This document shows, one piece after another, positions 1-9,315 of a DNA stretch of 64,000 nt. Location: assembly GCA_947500525.1 (NCBI GenBank), contig CANMSH010000001.1, forward strand, positions 496,001 to 560,000, in the 5' to 3' direction. The notes beneath the pieces are model-generated. The model saw only the letters and a program-made list of their open reading frames with translations, had not been told where the DNA came from and did not search any database. The translations under genes and the position numbers were made by a program. This DNA comes from an uncultured Flavobacteriaceae bacterium. Lineage in GTDB: Bacteria; Bacteroidota; Bacteroidia; Flavobacteriales; Flavobacteriaceae. How positions within the stretch are numbered: position 1 is the first letter of the stretch; each line of letters opens with the position of its first letter.

Positions 1-221
1 TCTTATTAATTATGAGCGGAAATGAAAAGGTGTTTAGTTATATTACGAGTATCTCTCTTTTGTTTAATTTTACGTTGAATCTCGTTTTAATTAGTAAGTA
101 TGATATTCTAGGGGCGGCGATAGCTACTAGTATTACAATTGCTGGCGAAAATATTGTTAAGGTCATTATAGCAAAGAAAAAAACAGGTATATTAACGATT
201 CCCATTGGACTTAAAAATTAA
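1..221 (+). CDS. Polysaccharide flippase (Wzx/MATE-like), C-terminal fragment
   Basis: Only the last 73 or so codons are in the window; the gene starts upstream of base 1. The visible part is hydrophobic, with a segment near the TSISLLFNFTLNLVLI stretch followed by a GAAIATSITIAGENIVK segment, and ends in a short basic tail. The GxxGAAIATxI pattern is typical of the last helices of Wzx/MVF-type lipid-linked oligosaccharide flippases, which move repeat units across the inner membrane. It sits immediately before a run of glycosyltransferase and polymerase genes, which supports the role. The family call rests on a short stretch and context, so it is moderate. Confidence 0.6.
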   Translation, partial: LLIMSGNEKVFSYITSISLLFNFTLNLVLISKYDILGAAIATSITIAGENIVKVIIAKKKTGILTIPIGLKN

Positions 222-228
222 TTCGTTT

Positions 229-1188
229 ATGATCTTTGCTGTTACGGTAGTAGTTGTTACATATGCTGATAGATTCCATTTATTGAAACAAGTTCTGGAT
301 GCCTGTTTGGATATTGGAGTGACAAGTATTATAGTAGTGGATAATGATTCTAATGAAAAAAGCAAAAAACAGTTAATACATTATTCACATACTCAAAGTG
401 AACATATTAATGTTATTTGGAATTCTGCTAACTTAGGTTCTGCAAAAGGGTATCAACAAGGTTTAAAAGCAGCGCAAAAGGAGAATTCTGATTTCATATG
501 GTTGTTGGATGATGATAATAGGCCCAGACCAAGTTCTTTGAAAAAATTAGTTGATTTTTGGAAAGTTAAGCCTGATCATGTAGAAGCATTGCTATCTTTT
601 CGTCCTGACAGACCTCAATATAAACAAGCAATTCAAGAAAATAATTCGGATTTAGTCTTAAGTTTAAAGAATAGTTTTTTAGGGTTTCACTTAAAAGAAA
701 AGCTGTTGAAAATTTTTAAACCTAAAGATAGGAATGACGTGAAGTTTGGGCAGGTGGCTTATGCTCCTTACGGAGGAATGTTTTTTAAGAAATCTACCTT
801 AGAAGAAATTGGCTATCCAAATGAGCGCTTTTTTCTGTATTCCGATGACCATGACTGGAGTTATAGAATAACTATGATGGGAAAAAAAATATTTCTCATT
901 TTAGAAAGTGTTATTGATGATATTGATACCTCGTGGGCAGTTAAAGATAAAAAAAGTACTGTTTTTAAAAGGATAAAAGAAGCCGCTTCGTTTAGGGTAT
1001 ATTATACTACAAGAAATAGAATGTTATTCGAGAAAAAGTATTTAGTAACAAATGGAGTTGTCTATAGAATGAACAGATATATATATACTTTTATTTTAAG
1101 TTTATATGCTTATAACGCGCCAACGTATAAAGTTTTTTTTAAGGCTATGAGAGATGCAGATAATGATAATCTGGAAAATTTTAAATGA
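229..1188 (+). CDS. Glycosyltransferase family 2
   Basis: A 319-residue GT-A fold transferase. The N-terminus VVVVTYADR is the usual GT2 opening strand, IIVVDNDS follows, and the DXD-type metal/nucleotide-sugar motif is the DDD of FIWLLDDDNRP. Later FFLYSDDHDWSYR resembles the acceptor-side ED/DD region of rhamnosyl- or galactofuranosyl-transferase-like members. The reading frame is open back to a TTG at 205, but that start would overlap the flippase gene. The ATG at 229 lies 7 nt after the flippase stop and starts right at the GT2 domain, so I prefer it. It probably adds a sugar to the lipid-linked repeat unit in the cytoplasm; sugar and acceptor cannot be read from sequence. Its stop overlaps the next gene by 4 nt (ATGA). 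Confidence 0.85.
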   Translation: MIFAVTVVVVTYADRFHLLKQVLDACLDIGVTSIIVVDNDSNEKSKKQLIHYSHTQSEHINVIWNSANLGSAKGYQQGLKAAQKENSDFIWLLDDDNRPRPSSLKKLVDFWKVKPDHVEALLSFRPDRPQYKQAIQENNSDLVLSLKNSFLGFHLKEKLLKIFKPKDRNDVKFGQVAYAPYGGMFFKKSTLEEIGYPNERFFLYSDDHDWSYRITMMGKKIFLILESVIDDIDTSWAVKDKKSTVFKRIKEAASFRVYYTTRNRMLFEKKYLVTNGVVYRMNRYIYTFILSLYAYNAPTYKVFFKAMRDADNDNLENFK

Positions 1189-2360
1189 AAATTTTAATAG
1201 TAAATACGCTATATGCTCCGAACCAAATTGGTGGTGCAGAGAAATCAGTGCAAATGCTAGCTGAGAACTTTGCGCTCATAGGACATACAGTAAAAGTTAT
1301 CTGTTTAGATAAAGAAGACTCAAATTATGAGTTGGCAAATGTTCATGTTCAAGCGCTAAAGATTAAGAATAATTATTGGCCTTTTGAGAAAAAAACTAAA
1401 AATCACTTGCAAAAATTTTTTTGGCATTTAAAGGATGCTAAAAACAAAAGTTATGATAGCGTTTTTAGAAAGATTATCGGAGATTTTAATCCAGATATTC
1501 TTTTTACAAATAATTTGAGTGGTTTTTCTTCGAATATATGGTCAATTGCCAAGTCTTTAAGAGTAAAAATAGTTCATACTTTAAGAGATTATTACTTGCA
1601 GTGCCCTAAGTCTACTAAATTTAAGAAAAATTCGAATTGCACAAAAAATTGTTTGAATTGTAAGTTTTTAACAACTTTTAAAAGGGAAAAATCCCATCAA
1701 ATTGATTACTTAATAGGGATTAGTAAGTTTATTTTAGACGATCATATTAATAATGGATATTTTAAAGGTGTTCATAATGATGTGATTTTCAATGGGTTTA
1801 ATTTGAATTTAAATAAAAGTAAGGAAAGAAGAAATGAAACAATTGTTTTTGGTTTTATTGGTCAAATAAAAGAATCAAAAGGAATAGAATTTATTCTTAA
1901 ATGTTTTACAAAAATCACTAATACTAATTGGAAACTACTTGTTGCAGGTGAAGTTGATGAAGTTTATTTGACCCATTTAATTGGATTAAATAATTCGTCC
2001 AAAATTGTTTATTTGGGTCATGTCGATAGCAAGGATTTTTATACCAAGATTGACGTGTTAATAGTACCATCTCTTTGGAATGAGCCTTTCGGTAGAGTAG
2101 TGTTAGAATCTTATATTCATAAAACCCCAGTTTTAGCTTCTAACGTTGGAGGTATCCCAGAGCTAATGTCAATAAATAAAGAATTTTTGTTCGAAGTGAC
2201 TCCATCAAGTTTAATTCAGCAAATAGATAGGATTATTCTTAATCCTGAAGTGTTGAACAGGTTTAACTTCGATCAAGAATTTTTCTCCAAATTTTCAATA
2301 GAGAAAACCGTCAACAGATATTTGGATATATTTAATAGTGTGTTAACTAATAAACAATGA
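1185..2360 (+). CDS. Glycosyltransferase family 4 (GT-B fold)
   Basis: A 391-residue GT-B enzyme. The N-terminal domain begins MKILIVNTLYAPNQIGGAEKSV, a common GT4 opening with the glycine-rich GGAE loop. The C-terminal domain has FGFIGQIKESKGIEF and the donor-binding ExxxxE-type region near WNEPFGRVVLESY, followed by VGGIPE. It contains a cysteine cluster near residues 140-160 (CPKSTKFKKNSNCTKNC, then LNC), seen in a subset of GT4 proteins and possibly zinc-binding. Its start and stop codons overlap the neighbours by 4 nt on both sides, so it is translationally coupled in the surface polysaccharide operon. Exact sugar specificity is unknown. Confidence 0.87.
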   Translation: MKILIVNTLYAPNQIGGAEKSVQMLAENFALIGHTVKVICLDKEDSNYELANVHVQALKIKNNYWPFEKKTKNHLQKFFWHLKDAKNKSYDSVFRKIIGDFNPDILFTNNLSGFSSNIWSIAKSLRVKIVHTLRDYYLQCPKSTKFKKNSNCTKNCLNCKFLTTFKREKSHQIDYLIGISKFILDDHINNGYFKGVHNDVIFNGFNLNLNKSKERRNETIVFGFIGQIKESKGIEFILKCFTKITNTNWKLLVAGEVDEVYLTHLIGLNNSSKIVYLGHVDSKDFYTKIDVLIVPSLWNEPFGRVVLESYIHKTPVLASNVGGIPELMSINKEFLFEVTPSSLIQQIDRIILNPEVLNRFNFDQEFFSKFSIEKTVNRYLDIFNSVLTNKQ

Positions 2361-3550
2361 AAATTAAAATAGAAAAACTATTTTATTGGTCTATTTTGTT
2401 TCAAATTCTTGCAACGCAAGGAGTACTGTCTTTTATCATTTTTAACTATTTAGGAAACTGGGAAATAAAACGAATGCTACACCCTATTTCATTTCTTTTT
2501 GTGATATCTATTTTCTTGATTAAGGCGATTAAAAAAGTAAGTATTTCACTTTTAGATATTCTGTTTTTTGGATATTTCTTGATTCTCTTTATCATAATGC
2601 TATTTAATATTCATGGTTTAGAGAGCATTTATTTAGTTTTTAGAGAAGTATACTTTTTATTTATTTTAATATTTATTTACAGTCAAATAAAAATTAATCA
2701 GGACTATTGGGATAAAATTCTAAATTTTATTTTTTACTTATTGATTTTAAATTCGATTTTTATTGTCATCACAAATTATCTGGGACCTGAAAAATATATG
2801 AAAATGATAACAGGTAGATATATTTGGGGAATAGACCCTGACTATAAATTCAAAATTTCAAATTTCTATAAATTTTGGAGATCACCAGCGTTAATAGGAA
2901 GCGCGGCATCAGTTGGCTATTTCAGTGTTTTAAGTTATCTCTTAATGGATCAAAGTGATAAGTTTAAAAACAAGAAATATATTGCCCTTTTTCCATTAGT
3001 TTTTTCATTCGTACGAAGTGCATACTTAGTTTTTATAATATATGAGTTTCTAAAATTTTTTACTAAAAAGAAAAACCTTAAAATTTTAGGGTTAATTTTT
3101 AAAGTCGGAGTCCCAATTCTCATAATATTTGGAATAATGCTCTCAAAGTATGATATTTTATCGTTAGAATCTTTATATCATAGACTTTATCTCTGGGATA
3201 ATAAAACAGAAGTGGCATATAACACATTTTTTGGAGGAGCTATTGGCAATATTGGAGGAGGAGTTCGAGGTGAAGGTTTTATAGCAACAATAGATAGTTA
3301 TTGGCTTTTTTCACTATTCTCTTCAGGATTATTAGGAATTGCTTTAATCATGCTATTCATTTATGAAAAAAGCATTAAAACGAATAAATCTCTTTTTATC
3401 ATAATTGCTTTCTTTATTGCAGGTTTTTTTATTACGTTAACTCAAAGTATTACCTTCTTGGTTCTTTTTCCGTTATTATTTGTCAGAAAGGGTAACAATC
3501 TAAAACGAAGGTTAAACCCGAGTAATTCAAAACAAGAGAATGAAATATAG
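2357..3550 (+). CDS. Polytopic O-antigen/EPS polymerase-like membrane protein (Wzy candidate)
   Basis: A 397-residue, very hydrophobic protein with about ten predicted membrane segments and a larger loop around residues 145-185 (KMITGRYIWGIDPDYKF). Late in the protein a GGVRGEGFIATIDSYWL loop precedes more helices, matching the periplasmic loop with a DSYW or HN motif found in Wzy-type polymerases. Sequence conservation in this family is poor, so the call rests on topology, length and position between glycosyltransferases. It overlaps the upstream gene by 4 nt and the downstream gene by 11 nt. It would polymerise repeat units on the periplasmic face of the inner membrane. Confidence 0.6.
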   Translation: MKIKIEKLFYWSILFQILATQGVLSFIIFNYLGNWEIKRMLHPISFLFVISIFLIKAIKKVSISLLDILFFGYFLILFIIMLFNIHGLESIYLVFREVYFLFILIFIYSQIKINQDYWDKILNFIFYLLILNSIFIVITNYLGPEKYMKMITGRYIWGIDPDYKFKISNFYKFWRSPALIGSAASVGYFSVLSYLLMDQSDKFKNKKYIALFPLVFSFVRSAYLVFIIYEFLKFFTKKKNLKILGLIFKVGVPILIIFGIMLSKYDILSLESLYHRLYLWDNKTEVAYNTFFGGAIGNIGGGVRGEGFIATIDSYWLFSLFSSGLLGIALIMLFIYEKSIKTNKSLFIIIAFFIAGFFITLTQSITFLVLFPLLFVRKGNNLKRRLNPSNSKQENEI

Positions 3551-4802
3551 GATAATATATAAATTACCTTTTTTGGGGCTTCTATGGATTTCTTTTTTCC
3601 CTTTACTTAACATAAAGGGAGTAAGTATTAGTATCATAATTTTCGCATTGCTATCGGTAATATATGTCTGTTCTGATTTTCAAGAGAAATGGAAACCCGA
3701 TGTAAAAAGTTTTAGTATCGCGGCATTGCCTTTTGGATTATATATTGTTGGATTGGCATATACTGATAATTTGCAGTATGGATTTAAAGTTTTGGAAACA
3801 GGGCTCCCGTTAATTGTTTTTCCATTAATCTATTTTATTATTCTAGGAAAAAATCATGAGTTTAAAAATTCTGAAATTAACATGCAATTAAATTTTTTCG
3901 TTTTTTCTATTTCACTAATGATTATGATTACAATTTCATATTTGGTGCTAACGGGTATTTGGAAAGATTTTTTTGATAACGAAATATTTTTAAAATCTGT
4001 TCAAAACAAAGGAGTTAATACTATAAGAATTGCAATAGAAAAGACGCCCTTTGTTGGAGAACACCCCACTTATTTTGCATTACTAAGCACGATTTGTGTA
4101 CTTATTTCATTTTTTAGAATTCTACAGAAAAAAGGCCTTATATTTAGTATAACGTTGGTAATTGGTCTAGTTGGAATTGTAATAAGTGGGGCGAAAATTG
4201 CTATTGTTTCATTTTTGATTACCCTTGTTATTTTACTCATTTTAAAAGTTAAAAGGAAACGAACTATGTTGGCACTTTTTTTGGTTATAATCGCAAGTTC
4301 GGTCATTTTAATTGCTAAGGTTCCTTTACTAAAGAACAGATTTAATGAAATTTTAATTACCAAACTTGAGCCTCCAAAAGGAATCAATTATAATTCTACA
4401 AATGTCAGAGTAGGAATAATTGAATGTACTTTTGAGACGTTTAGAAAATCACCTATTGTGGGTCATGGCACTGGAGGTTCTAAAGACGACATGACTAACT
4501 GTTATATGCAGTATGAGACTGATATTTTCGCTAGACATAATTATTACTACAATTCGCATAATCAATATTTTAGCTTTGCCGTTTCTTACGGTCTTTTAGG
4601 ATTTTCAATTTTCTTATTTTGGGTTTGTTGGTATGTTAAAAAAGCGATTGAATATGATGATATTTTGTTCCTAGTGATCATGTTAAATTTTGCAATCTTT
4701 TTTTTAACAGAAAATTTGTTGGAAAGACAAACGGGAAACGTTTTGTTTAGTCTATTAATACCATTATTTTACAAACTTAATTTGCAAAAAAATGCAAGAT
4801 AA
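3540..4802 (+). CDS. O-antigen ligase/polymerase family protein (Wzy_C type)
   Basis: A 420-residue polytopic protein with a typical Wzy_C/WaaL layout: many helices, a GEHPTYFALLS segment, the SGAKIAIVSFLITLVIL helix, a long loop of about residues 275-340, and then SHNQYFSFAVSYGLLGF, the HNQ motif characteristic of O-antigen ligase-family proteins. In established ligases this loop binds the undecaprenyl-linked donor. It follows another polymerase-like gene with an 11-nt overlap, so one of the two may polymerise and the other ligate the glycan to lipid A or to a protein acceptor. Which does which cannot be decided here. Confidence 0.72.
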   Translation: MKYRIIYKLPFLGLLWISFFPLLNIKGVSISIIIFALLSVIYVCSDFQEKWKPDVKSFSIAALPFGLYIVGLAYTDNLQYGFKVLETGLPLIVFPLIYFIILGKNHEFKNSEINMQLNFFVFSISLMIMITISYLVLTGIWKDFFDNEIFLKSVQNKGVNTIRIAIEKTPFVGEHPTYFALLSTICVLISFFRILQKKGLIFSITLVIGLVGIVISGAKIAIVSFLITLVILLILKVKRKRTMLALFLVIIASSVILIAKVPLLKNRFNEILITKLEPPKGINYNSTNVRVGIIECTFETFRKSPIVGHGTGGSKDDMTNCYMQYETDIFARHNYYYNSHNQYFSFAVSYGLLGFSIFLFWVCWYVKKAIEYDDILFLVIMLNFAIFFLTENLLERQTGNVLFSLLIPLFYKLNLQKNAR

Positions 4803-5874
4803 AGTTTATGTGAATGCTAGGTTTTTAACTCAAGAATTAACGGGTGTACAACGTTTTGCGATTGAACTATCTAAGCAGTTAAAAGCGCTTCCGATAGAAT
4901 GTATATTTCTTTCTCCAAAAGAGAAAATTGTTCATCAAAGTTTGGCGAAAAGCCTAGAAACCATTTTTATTGGAAAGTATACTGGACATCTTTGGGAGCA
5001 GACTGAATTACCAAGGTATTTGAAGTCAATAGGAAGCCCGTTATTGATTAACTTAATGAGTACCGCACCAATTTTCTATTCTAATAAAATTTATACACTT
5101 CACGATATAACGTTTGTGCGCTTTCCGAAGAACTTTTCTTGGAAGTTTAGAACTTTTTATAAAATTATGATTCCTTACATGCTGAAAACGTCTCATAGAA
5201 TAATAACAGTGAGCAATTTCTCTAAAAAAGAGATATCGAATCATTACGGTATTAATGAGGATAAGTTTTCAGTTGTGCATAATGGCATAAAAGAGTTATT
5301 TATTAATCCAAGGATAAAAGAAAAAGATAAAAAGACTCAATATTTTTTGACCGTTTCATCTATAAATGAAAACAAAAACTTAAAAAGATTAATTAGAGCA
5401 TTTAATTTAATTAACATTAACGACCTTAAATTATATATTGTAGGTAGGTTTGATTTAAGAAGCTTTCGAGAGGTAAATGAACTTCAGGAGTTATTACGAT
5501 CAAAAAGAGTTATTTTTAAAGATGATGTTTCTGATGAAGAATTGGCCGTTTTGTATAAAAATGCAATTTCTTTTTTATTTCCATCTTTATATGAGGGTTT
5601 TGGTATACCTCCTTTAGAAGCACAAGGCTCAGGTTGTCCAGTTCTGCTATCTAATATTGACTCTTTAAAAGAAATTTATGGCCCAAGTGTTTTATATTTT
5701 AATCCACTCGATGTAAATGATATGTACACGAAAATGGTTATGTTAGTTAATGATTTACAATTAAGAAACGATCTTTCATTAAAAGGAAATATGAATGTTA
5801 AAAAGTATTCATGGAACAGTTCTGCAAAATCCCTAGTTTCAATTATCAAAGAGACAAACAATCGACAAAAATAG
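4792..5874 (+). CDS. Glycosyltransferase family 4
   Basis: A 360-residue GT-B fold protein. The N-terminus has VNARFLTQELTGVQRFAIEL, the loop typical of mannosyltransferase-type GT4 enzymes (xGVQRY/F), then LHDITFVRFP and the linker ITVSNFSKKEI. The C-terminal donor domain shows FLTVSSINENKNLKRLI, FPSLYEGFGIPPLEAQGSG and the paired glutamates of the ExFGxPxLE motif. It overlaps the preceding membrane protein by 11 nt and is the last gene before an 83-nt gap. It probably transfers a hexose such as mannose or rhamnose to the growing repeat unit; the substrate is an inference from family habit. Confidence 0.88.
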   Translation: MQDKVYVNARFLTQELTGVQRFAIELSKQLKALPIECIFLSPKEKIVHQSLAKSLETIFIGKYTGHLWEQTELPRYLKSIGSPLLINLMSTAPIFYSNKIYTLHDITFVRFPKNFSWKFRTFYKIMIPYMLKTSHRIITVSNFSKKEISNHYGINEDKFSVVHNGIKELFINPRIKEKDKKTQYFLTVSSINENKNLKRLIRAFNLININDLKLYIVGRFDLRSFREVNELQELLRSKRVIFKDDVSDEELAVLYKNAISFLFPSLYEGFGIPPLEAQGSGCPVLLSNIDSLKEIYGPSVLYFNPLDVNDMYTKMVMLVNDLQLRNDLSLKGNMNVKKYSWNSSAKSLVSIIKETNNRQK

Positions 5875-5957
5875 TAGTGCTACGTTAATTTTAATATATG
5901 TGTCAGAAGTACCTAATTAAGTATAAAGATTTACCATATGCTAAAAAAGTAAATTAA

Positions 5958-7091
5958 ATGTATAAAATTGTTCATATTGCAAGGCCTGTTGCAGGAGTGG
6001 GTATATATATTGATTTGATCGCCAAAAACATTAATGATCAAAAATTTGAAAATTATATTCTTTGTAATTCGTCAGAGAAAGGTATTGAAATTAGGAACAG
6101 AGATGAGGCAGAAGTGCCACAACTTCACATAAACTTATTAAGGGAAATCAATTTTCTAAATGATATAAAGTGCTTTTATAACATCATAAAACTACTTAAA
6201 GAAATAAAACCAAATATTATTCATTGTCATAGTGCTAAAGCCGGTTTTTTAGGGAGGTTAGCGGGAGCATATTTAAAAATACCTACAATCTATACGCCGC
6301 ATGCCTTTTCATATTTAAGTACTGAAATTAAGATAAAACGAAACTTGTATAAAACGATAGAAAAGTTGTTCAAGTTTTTACCATCAAAATTGTTAGCATG
6401 TTCTAGATCAGAGTACAATAGAGCAATCAATGATTTAAATTACAAAAAAAGTAAACTCTATATTTGGAATAATTCGATTGGTGATATCGTTGAGTTAAAA
6501 CCATCAAAAATGCTAAGTAGTTTACCAGAAGAATTTATATGTTCTATTGGGAGACCGTCATATCAAAAAAACATAGAAATGTTACTAGAGGTCATACTAC
6601 TTGTTAAGAAAGAGATTAAGGATATACATCTAGTTTTATTAGGAATAGGGAACCAATCCGCAATTTTAGACGATTTGAACGTTTTTATAAAAAAAAATAA
6701 CCTTGAGCGTAATATAACGATGATTCGTTGGGTTGAAAGAATTGAAGCGATGAGTATACTGCAAAAAAGCAAGATGTGCATTTCATCTTCATTATATGAG
6801 GGGCTCCCATATTCAATAATTGAAGCATTGTCATTAGAAAAACCTTGCGTTGTGACTAAAGTAGATGGTAATATTGATTTAATAAAGAACGGGTATAATG
6901 GATATTTGGTGGAATTGGGGGATATTCAAGACATGGCTGAGAAAATTATTTCAATTTATTTAAATAAAGGATTACGAAAAAAGATGTCAATAAATGCAAG
7001 GAAAGAATTTTTAGATAACTATAATATTGTGGAAAACATTGTCAGCCTAGAAGAAATATACAACTGTGAAATAGTTGAATCTTTAAGATAA
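5958..7091 (+). CDS. Glycosyltransferase family 4 (capsular/EPS type)
   Basis: A 377-residue GT-B protein. The opening KIVHIARPVAGVGIYIDLI lacks a signal peptide; PNIIHCHSAKAGFLGRLAG and IYTPHAF are typical of EPS GT4 enzymes of the WcaL/EpsD kind, and the donor site shows SSLYEGLPYSIIEALSLEKPCV with the two glutamates. It is preceded by an 83-nt gap with no clear terminator, so it may still be in the same transcript. The gene is strongly AT-rich like its neighbours. Specificity is not readable. Confidence 0.87.
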   Translation: MYKIVHIARPVAGVGIYIDLIAKNINDQKFENYILCNSSEKGIEIRNRDEAEVPQLHINLLREINFLNDIKCFYNIIKLLKEIKPNIIHCHSAKAGFLGRLAGAYLKIPTIYTPHAFSYLSTEIKIKRNLYKTIEKLFKFLPSKLLACSRSEYNRAINDLNYKKSKLYIWNNSIGDIVELKPSKMLSSLPEEFICSIGRPSYQKNIEMLLEVILLVKKEIKDIHLVLLGIGNQSAILDDLNVFIKKNNLERNITMIRWVERIEAMSILQKSKMCISSSLYEGLPYSIIEALSLEKPCVVTKVDGNIDLIKNGYNGYLVELGDIQDMAEKIISIYLNKGLRKKMSINARKEFLDNYNIVENIVSLEEIYNCEIVESLR

Positions 7092-7152
7092 TATGTAAAT
7101 TTGAAATCTCATCTGTTTTTACTTGCGTTTTTAATCTAAACTTAATTCTTTA

Positions 7153-8505
7153 GTGAAGAAAAGATACTCACATTTTATTACGCCATTATTGCTGCTGGTA
7201 GACTTGTTTGTAATTAATAGTGTTATCTTATTTATTTCGGATAAGGAATTTCTAAATATATATTTTCTTTCATATATTAATTTGTTTTGGATAATTATTT
7301 CACTTATATCGAATTTCTACAAAGTTTATAGGTTTACAAAAATTTATCGAATTTTTTCGTTACTATTTATACAACACTTTCTTTTTGTTTTAGCATACTT
7401 CTCGTATTTCGGAATTTTTAGAGAAGGAGCAGTTGTCCACAATCAATTCGTTATTTTGGTATCTATTCTTATTGGCATAACTACGTTTAAATTAATTTCC
7501 TTTTTCGCCTTAAAAACCTATCGCATGAAAGGTAAGAATTATAGAAATGTGGTCATCTTGGGAGAGGACGATACTTCGAAAAATGTAGCCGATATTTTGA
7601 CGAAAAATGCGGATTTAGGGTATAAGTTTCATGGCTTTTTTTCTGACAAACCTCAAAAAAGAGAAAATTATTTGGGTCAATTAAAAGATAGTTATGAGTA
7701 TATTCTAGCTAATAATGTTGACGAGATTTATTGTACTATTTCGGCACTTAAAAAAGAAGATCTTAAAGCTTTTACGAAATTTGCGAATACACAATCAAGG
7801 GTAATTAAATTAATCCCCGACGCAAATGAACTCTATAGCAAAAATACCAGACCTGATTATTATAATAATACCCTGTTACTCAATGTAAAAACGCTTCCAT
7901 TAGATATTGCTGAAAATAGATTTCTGAAGCGATTTTTTGATATAATGTTTTCGATTTGCGTCATTGTATTTTTATTATCTTGGATGTTACCAATATTATC
8001 TCTGCTTATTATAATGGAGTCGAAAGGGCCAGCATTATTTAAGCAAGAAAGGGAAGGTTTAGGAGGGTATCATTTTACTTGTTATAAGTTTAGATCCATG
8101 AGAATGAATAAAGTGTCTGATAAGGTTCATACAACTAAATATGACTCAAGGGTTACTGTTTTAGGTAGTTTTTTACGGAAAACTAGTATCGATGAATTAC
8201 CTCAATTTTTTAACGTATTAAAAGGTGATATGAGTGTTGTTGGCCCTAGACCGCATATGAGTAGTTTATCTAGTGAATATCAAAAGGAAATAGATAATTA
8301 TATTGAAAGGCATTCGGTCAAACCAGGAATTACGGGCTTGGCTCAAGTAAGTGGTTACAGGGGAGAGGTGAAAAAAACTTCCGATATAAAAAACAGGGTA
8401 CGATTTGATATATTCTACATAGAAAACTGGTCGATTTTTCTCGATATTAAAATTATTTTTAATACGATATTTAATGTATTAAAAGGAGAAGAAAAAGCAT
8501 ATTAA
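7153..8505 (+). CDS. Undecaprenyl-phosphate hexose-1-phosphate transferase (WcaJ/polyisoprenyl-phosphate type)
   Basis: A 450-residue initiating transferase that loads the first sugar-1-phosphate onto undecaprenyl phosphate. It starts at GTG 7153. The N-terminal third holds four membrane segments, followed by a CoA-binding/Rossmann-like region (NVVILGEDDTSKNVADIL). The C-terminal third is the conserved bacterial sugar transferase domain: a helix (FDIMFSICVIVFLLSW), FKQEREGLGG, CYKFRSM, SRVTVLGSFLRKTSIDELP, DMSVVGPRPH and KPGITGLAQVSGYRG. These include the DE/Arg residues of the catalytic core. In flavobacteria this gene commonly closes or opens an EPS locus. The donor sugar (glucose, galactose or an amino sugar) cannot be called. 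Confidence 0.93.
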   Translation: MKKRYSHFITPLLLLVDLFVINSVILFISDKEFLNIYFLSYINLFWIIISLISNFYKVYRFTKIYRIFSLLFIQHFLFVLAYFSYFGIFREGAVVHNQFVILVSILIGITTFKLISFFALKTYRMKGKNYRNVVILGEDDTSKNVADILTKNADLGYKFHGFFSDKPQKRENYLGQLKDSYEYILANNVDEIYCTISALKKEDLKAFTKFANTQSRVIKLIPDANELYSKNTRPDYYNNTLLLNVKTLPLDIAENRFLKRFFDIMFSICVIVFLLSWMLPILSLLIIMESKGPALFKQEREGLGGYHFTCYKFRSMRMNKVSDKVHTTKYDSRVTVLGSFLRKTSIDELPQFFNVLKGDMSVVGPRPHMSSLSSEYQKEIDNYIERHSVKPGITGLAQVSGYRGEVKKTSDIKNRVRFDIFYIENWSIFLDIKIIFNTIFNVLKGEEKAY

Positions 8506-8506
8506 T

Positions 8507-9265
8507 TTGAGTAATAAAATTGATATATCGGCCGCAATTGTTTTATTTAATGAAGACATTACATTACTAAACAAAACAATAAGTAGCTTTCTTAATATTC
8601 CATATAAGAAGAAGCTTTTTTTAATAGACAATTCACCTTCTAATATTTTAGAAAGCGAGTTCGATCATCCTGAGATATCGTATTCCTTTATGAATGAAAA
8701 CATAGGTTTTGGAAGGGGACATAATAGCGTTTTAAATAAAGTTAAAGATAGTTCTAGTTTTCATTTAATTCTTAATCCTGATGTGGAATTCGATACTATT
8801 ACAATTGCGAAATTAATAGAGGAGATTATAAAGAATAAAGAGATCGCAATGATCGCTCCAAAGGTAACTTATCCGAACGGTGAATTTCAATATACTTGCA
8901 GAGAATACCCTAACTTTTTAGAAATGATGTGTCGAAGAATGAAGGTTTTTAAAAACTACTACCACAAAAAAGAATATAGAAATAGAGATTTGACCTTGTC
9001 TTTTTATCCGGATGTTATACATGGCTGTTTTATGTTATTCAGAACTAAAGATTTTGTTAGTTTAGGAGGTTTTGACGAACGTTATTTCTTATATATGGAA
9101 GATGTGGATATCTGTCGAAAAATCGATCAAATTGGCAAAAAAAAACAATACTATCCAAATGCGGAAATAAGTCATGTTCTTAACAAAGAATCTTCTAAGA
9201 AGATTCACCTATTTTTTTCGCATTTGGTTTCTAGCTTTAAGTATTTTAAAAAATGGGGATTTTAA
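8507..9265 (+). CDS. Glycosyltransferase family 2 (rhamnosyltransferase-like)
   Basis: A 252-residue GT-A enzyme. It has ISAAIVLFNED at the start, LFLIDNSPSN, an NENIGFGRGHN loop, LNPDVEF as the DXD-type metal site, and the acceptor motif GGFDERYFLYMEDVDICRK, which is diagnostic of the WbbL/rhamnosyltransferase branch of GT2. The only plausible start is the TTG at 8507, 1 nt after the upstream stop, because the next in-frame Met lies beyond the first domain motifs. It is the last gene of the polysaccharide cluster; purD follows with its own promoter. Confidence 0.87.
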   Translation: MSNKIDISAAIVLFNEDITLLNKTISSFLNIPYKKKLFLIDNSPSNILESEFDHPEISYSFMNENIGFGRGHNSVLNKVKDSSSFHLILNPDVEFDTITIAKLIEEIIKNKEIAMIAPKVTYPNGEFQYTCREYPNFLEMMCRRMKVFKNYYHKKEYRNRDLTLSFYPDVIHGCFMLFRTKDFVSLGGFDERYFLYMEDVDICRKIDQIGKKKQYYPNAEISHVLNKESSKKIHLFFSHLVSSFKYFKKWGF

Positions 9266-9288
9266 ATAAAGAACCGAATTTCGCTGTG

Positions 9289-9296
9289 TATATTTG
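9289..9296 (+). promoter_or_regulatory. Flavobacterial -7 promoter element before purD
   Basis: TATATTTG matches the Bacteroidota housekeeping TAnnTTTG element. It ends 19 nt before the purD ATG, giving a leader of about 12 nt. No good TTG sits at the -33 position, so the site is moderate. Confidence 0.45.
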
Positions 9297-9315
9297 CATA
9301 TAAATTAATGAAAGA

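Noticed and set aside
205..228. TTG start for the first family 2 glycosyltransferase
   Set aside because: It would overlap the flippase gene, and the ATG at 229 begins exactly at the conserved domain.
4070..4387. Antisense reading frame of 105 codons inside the O-antigen ligase gene, and similar antisense frames elsewhere
   Set aside because: These are shadow frames of clear genes, without start context, domain motifs or plausible composition.
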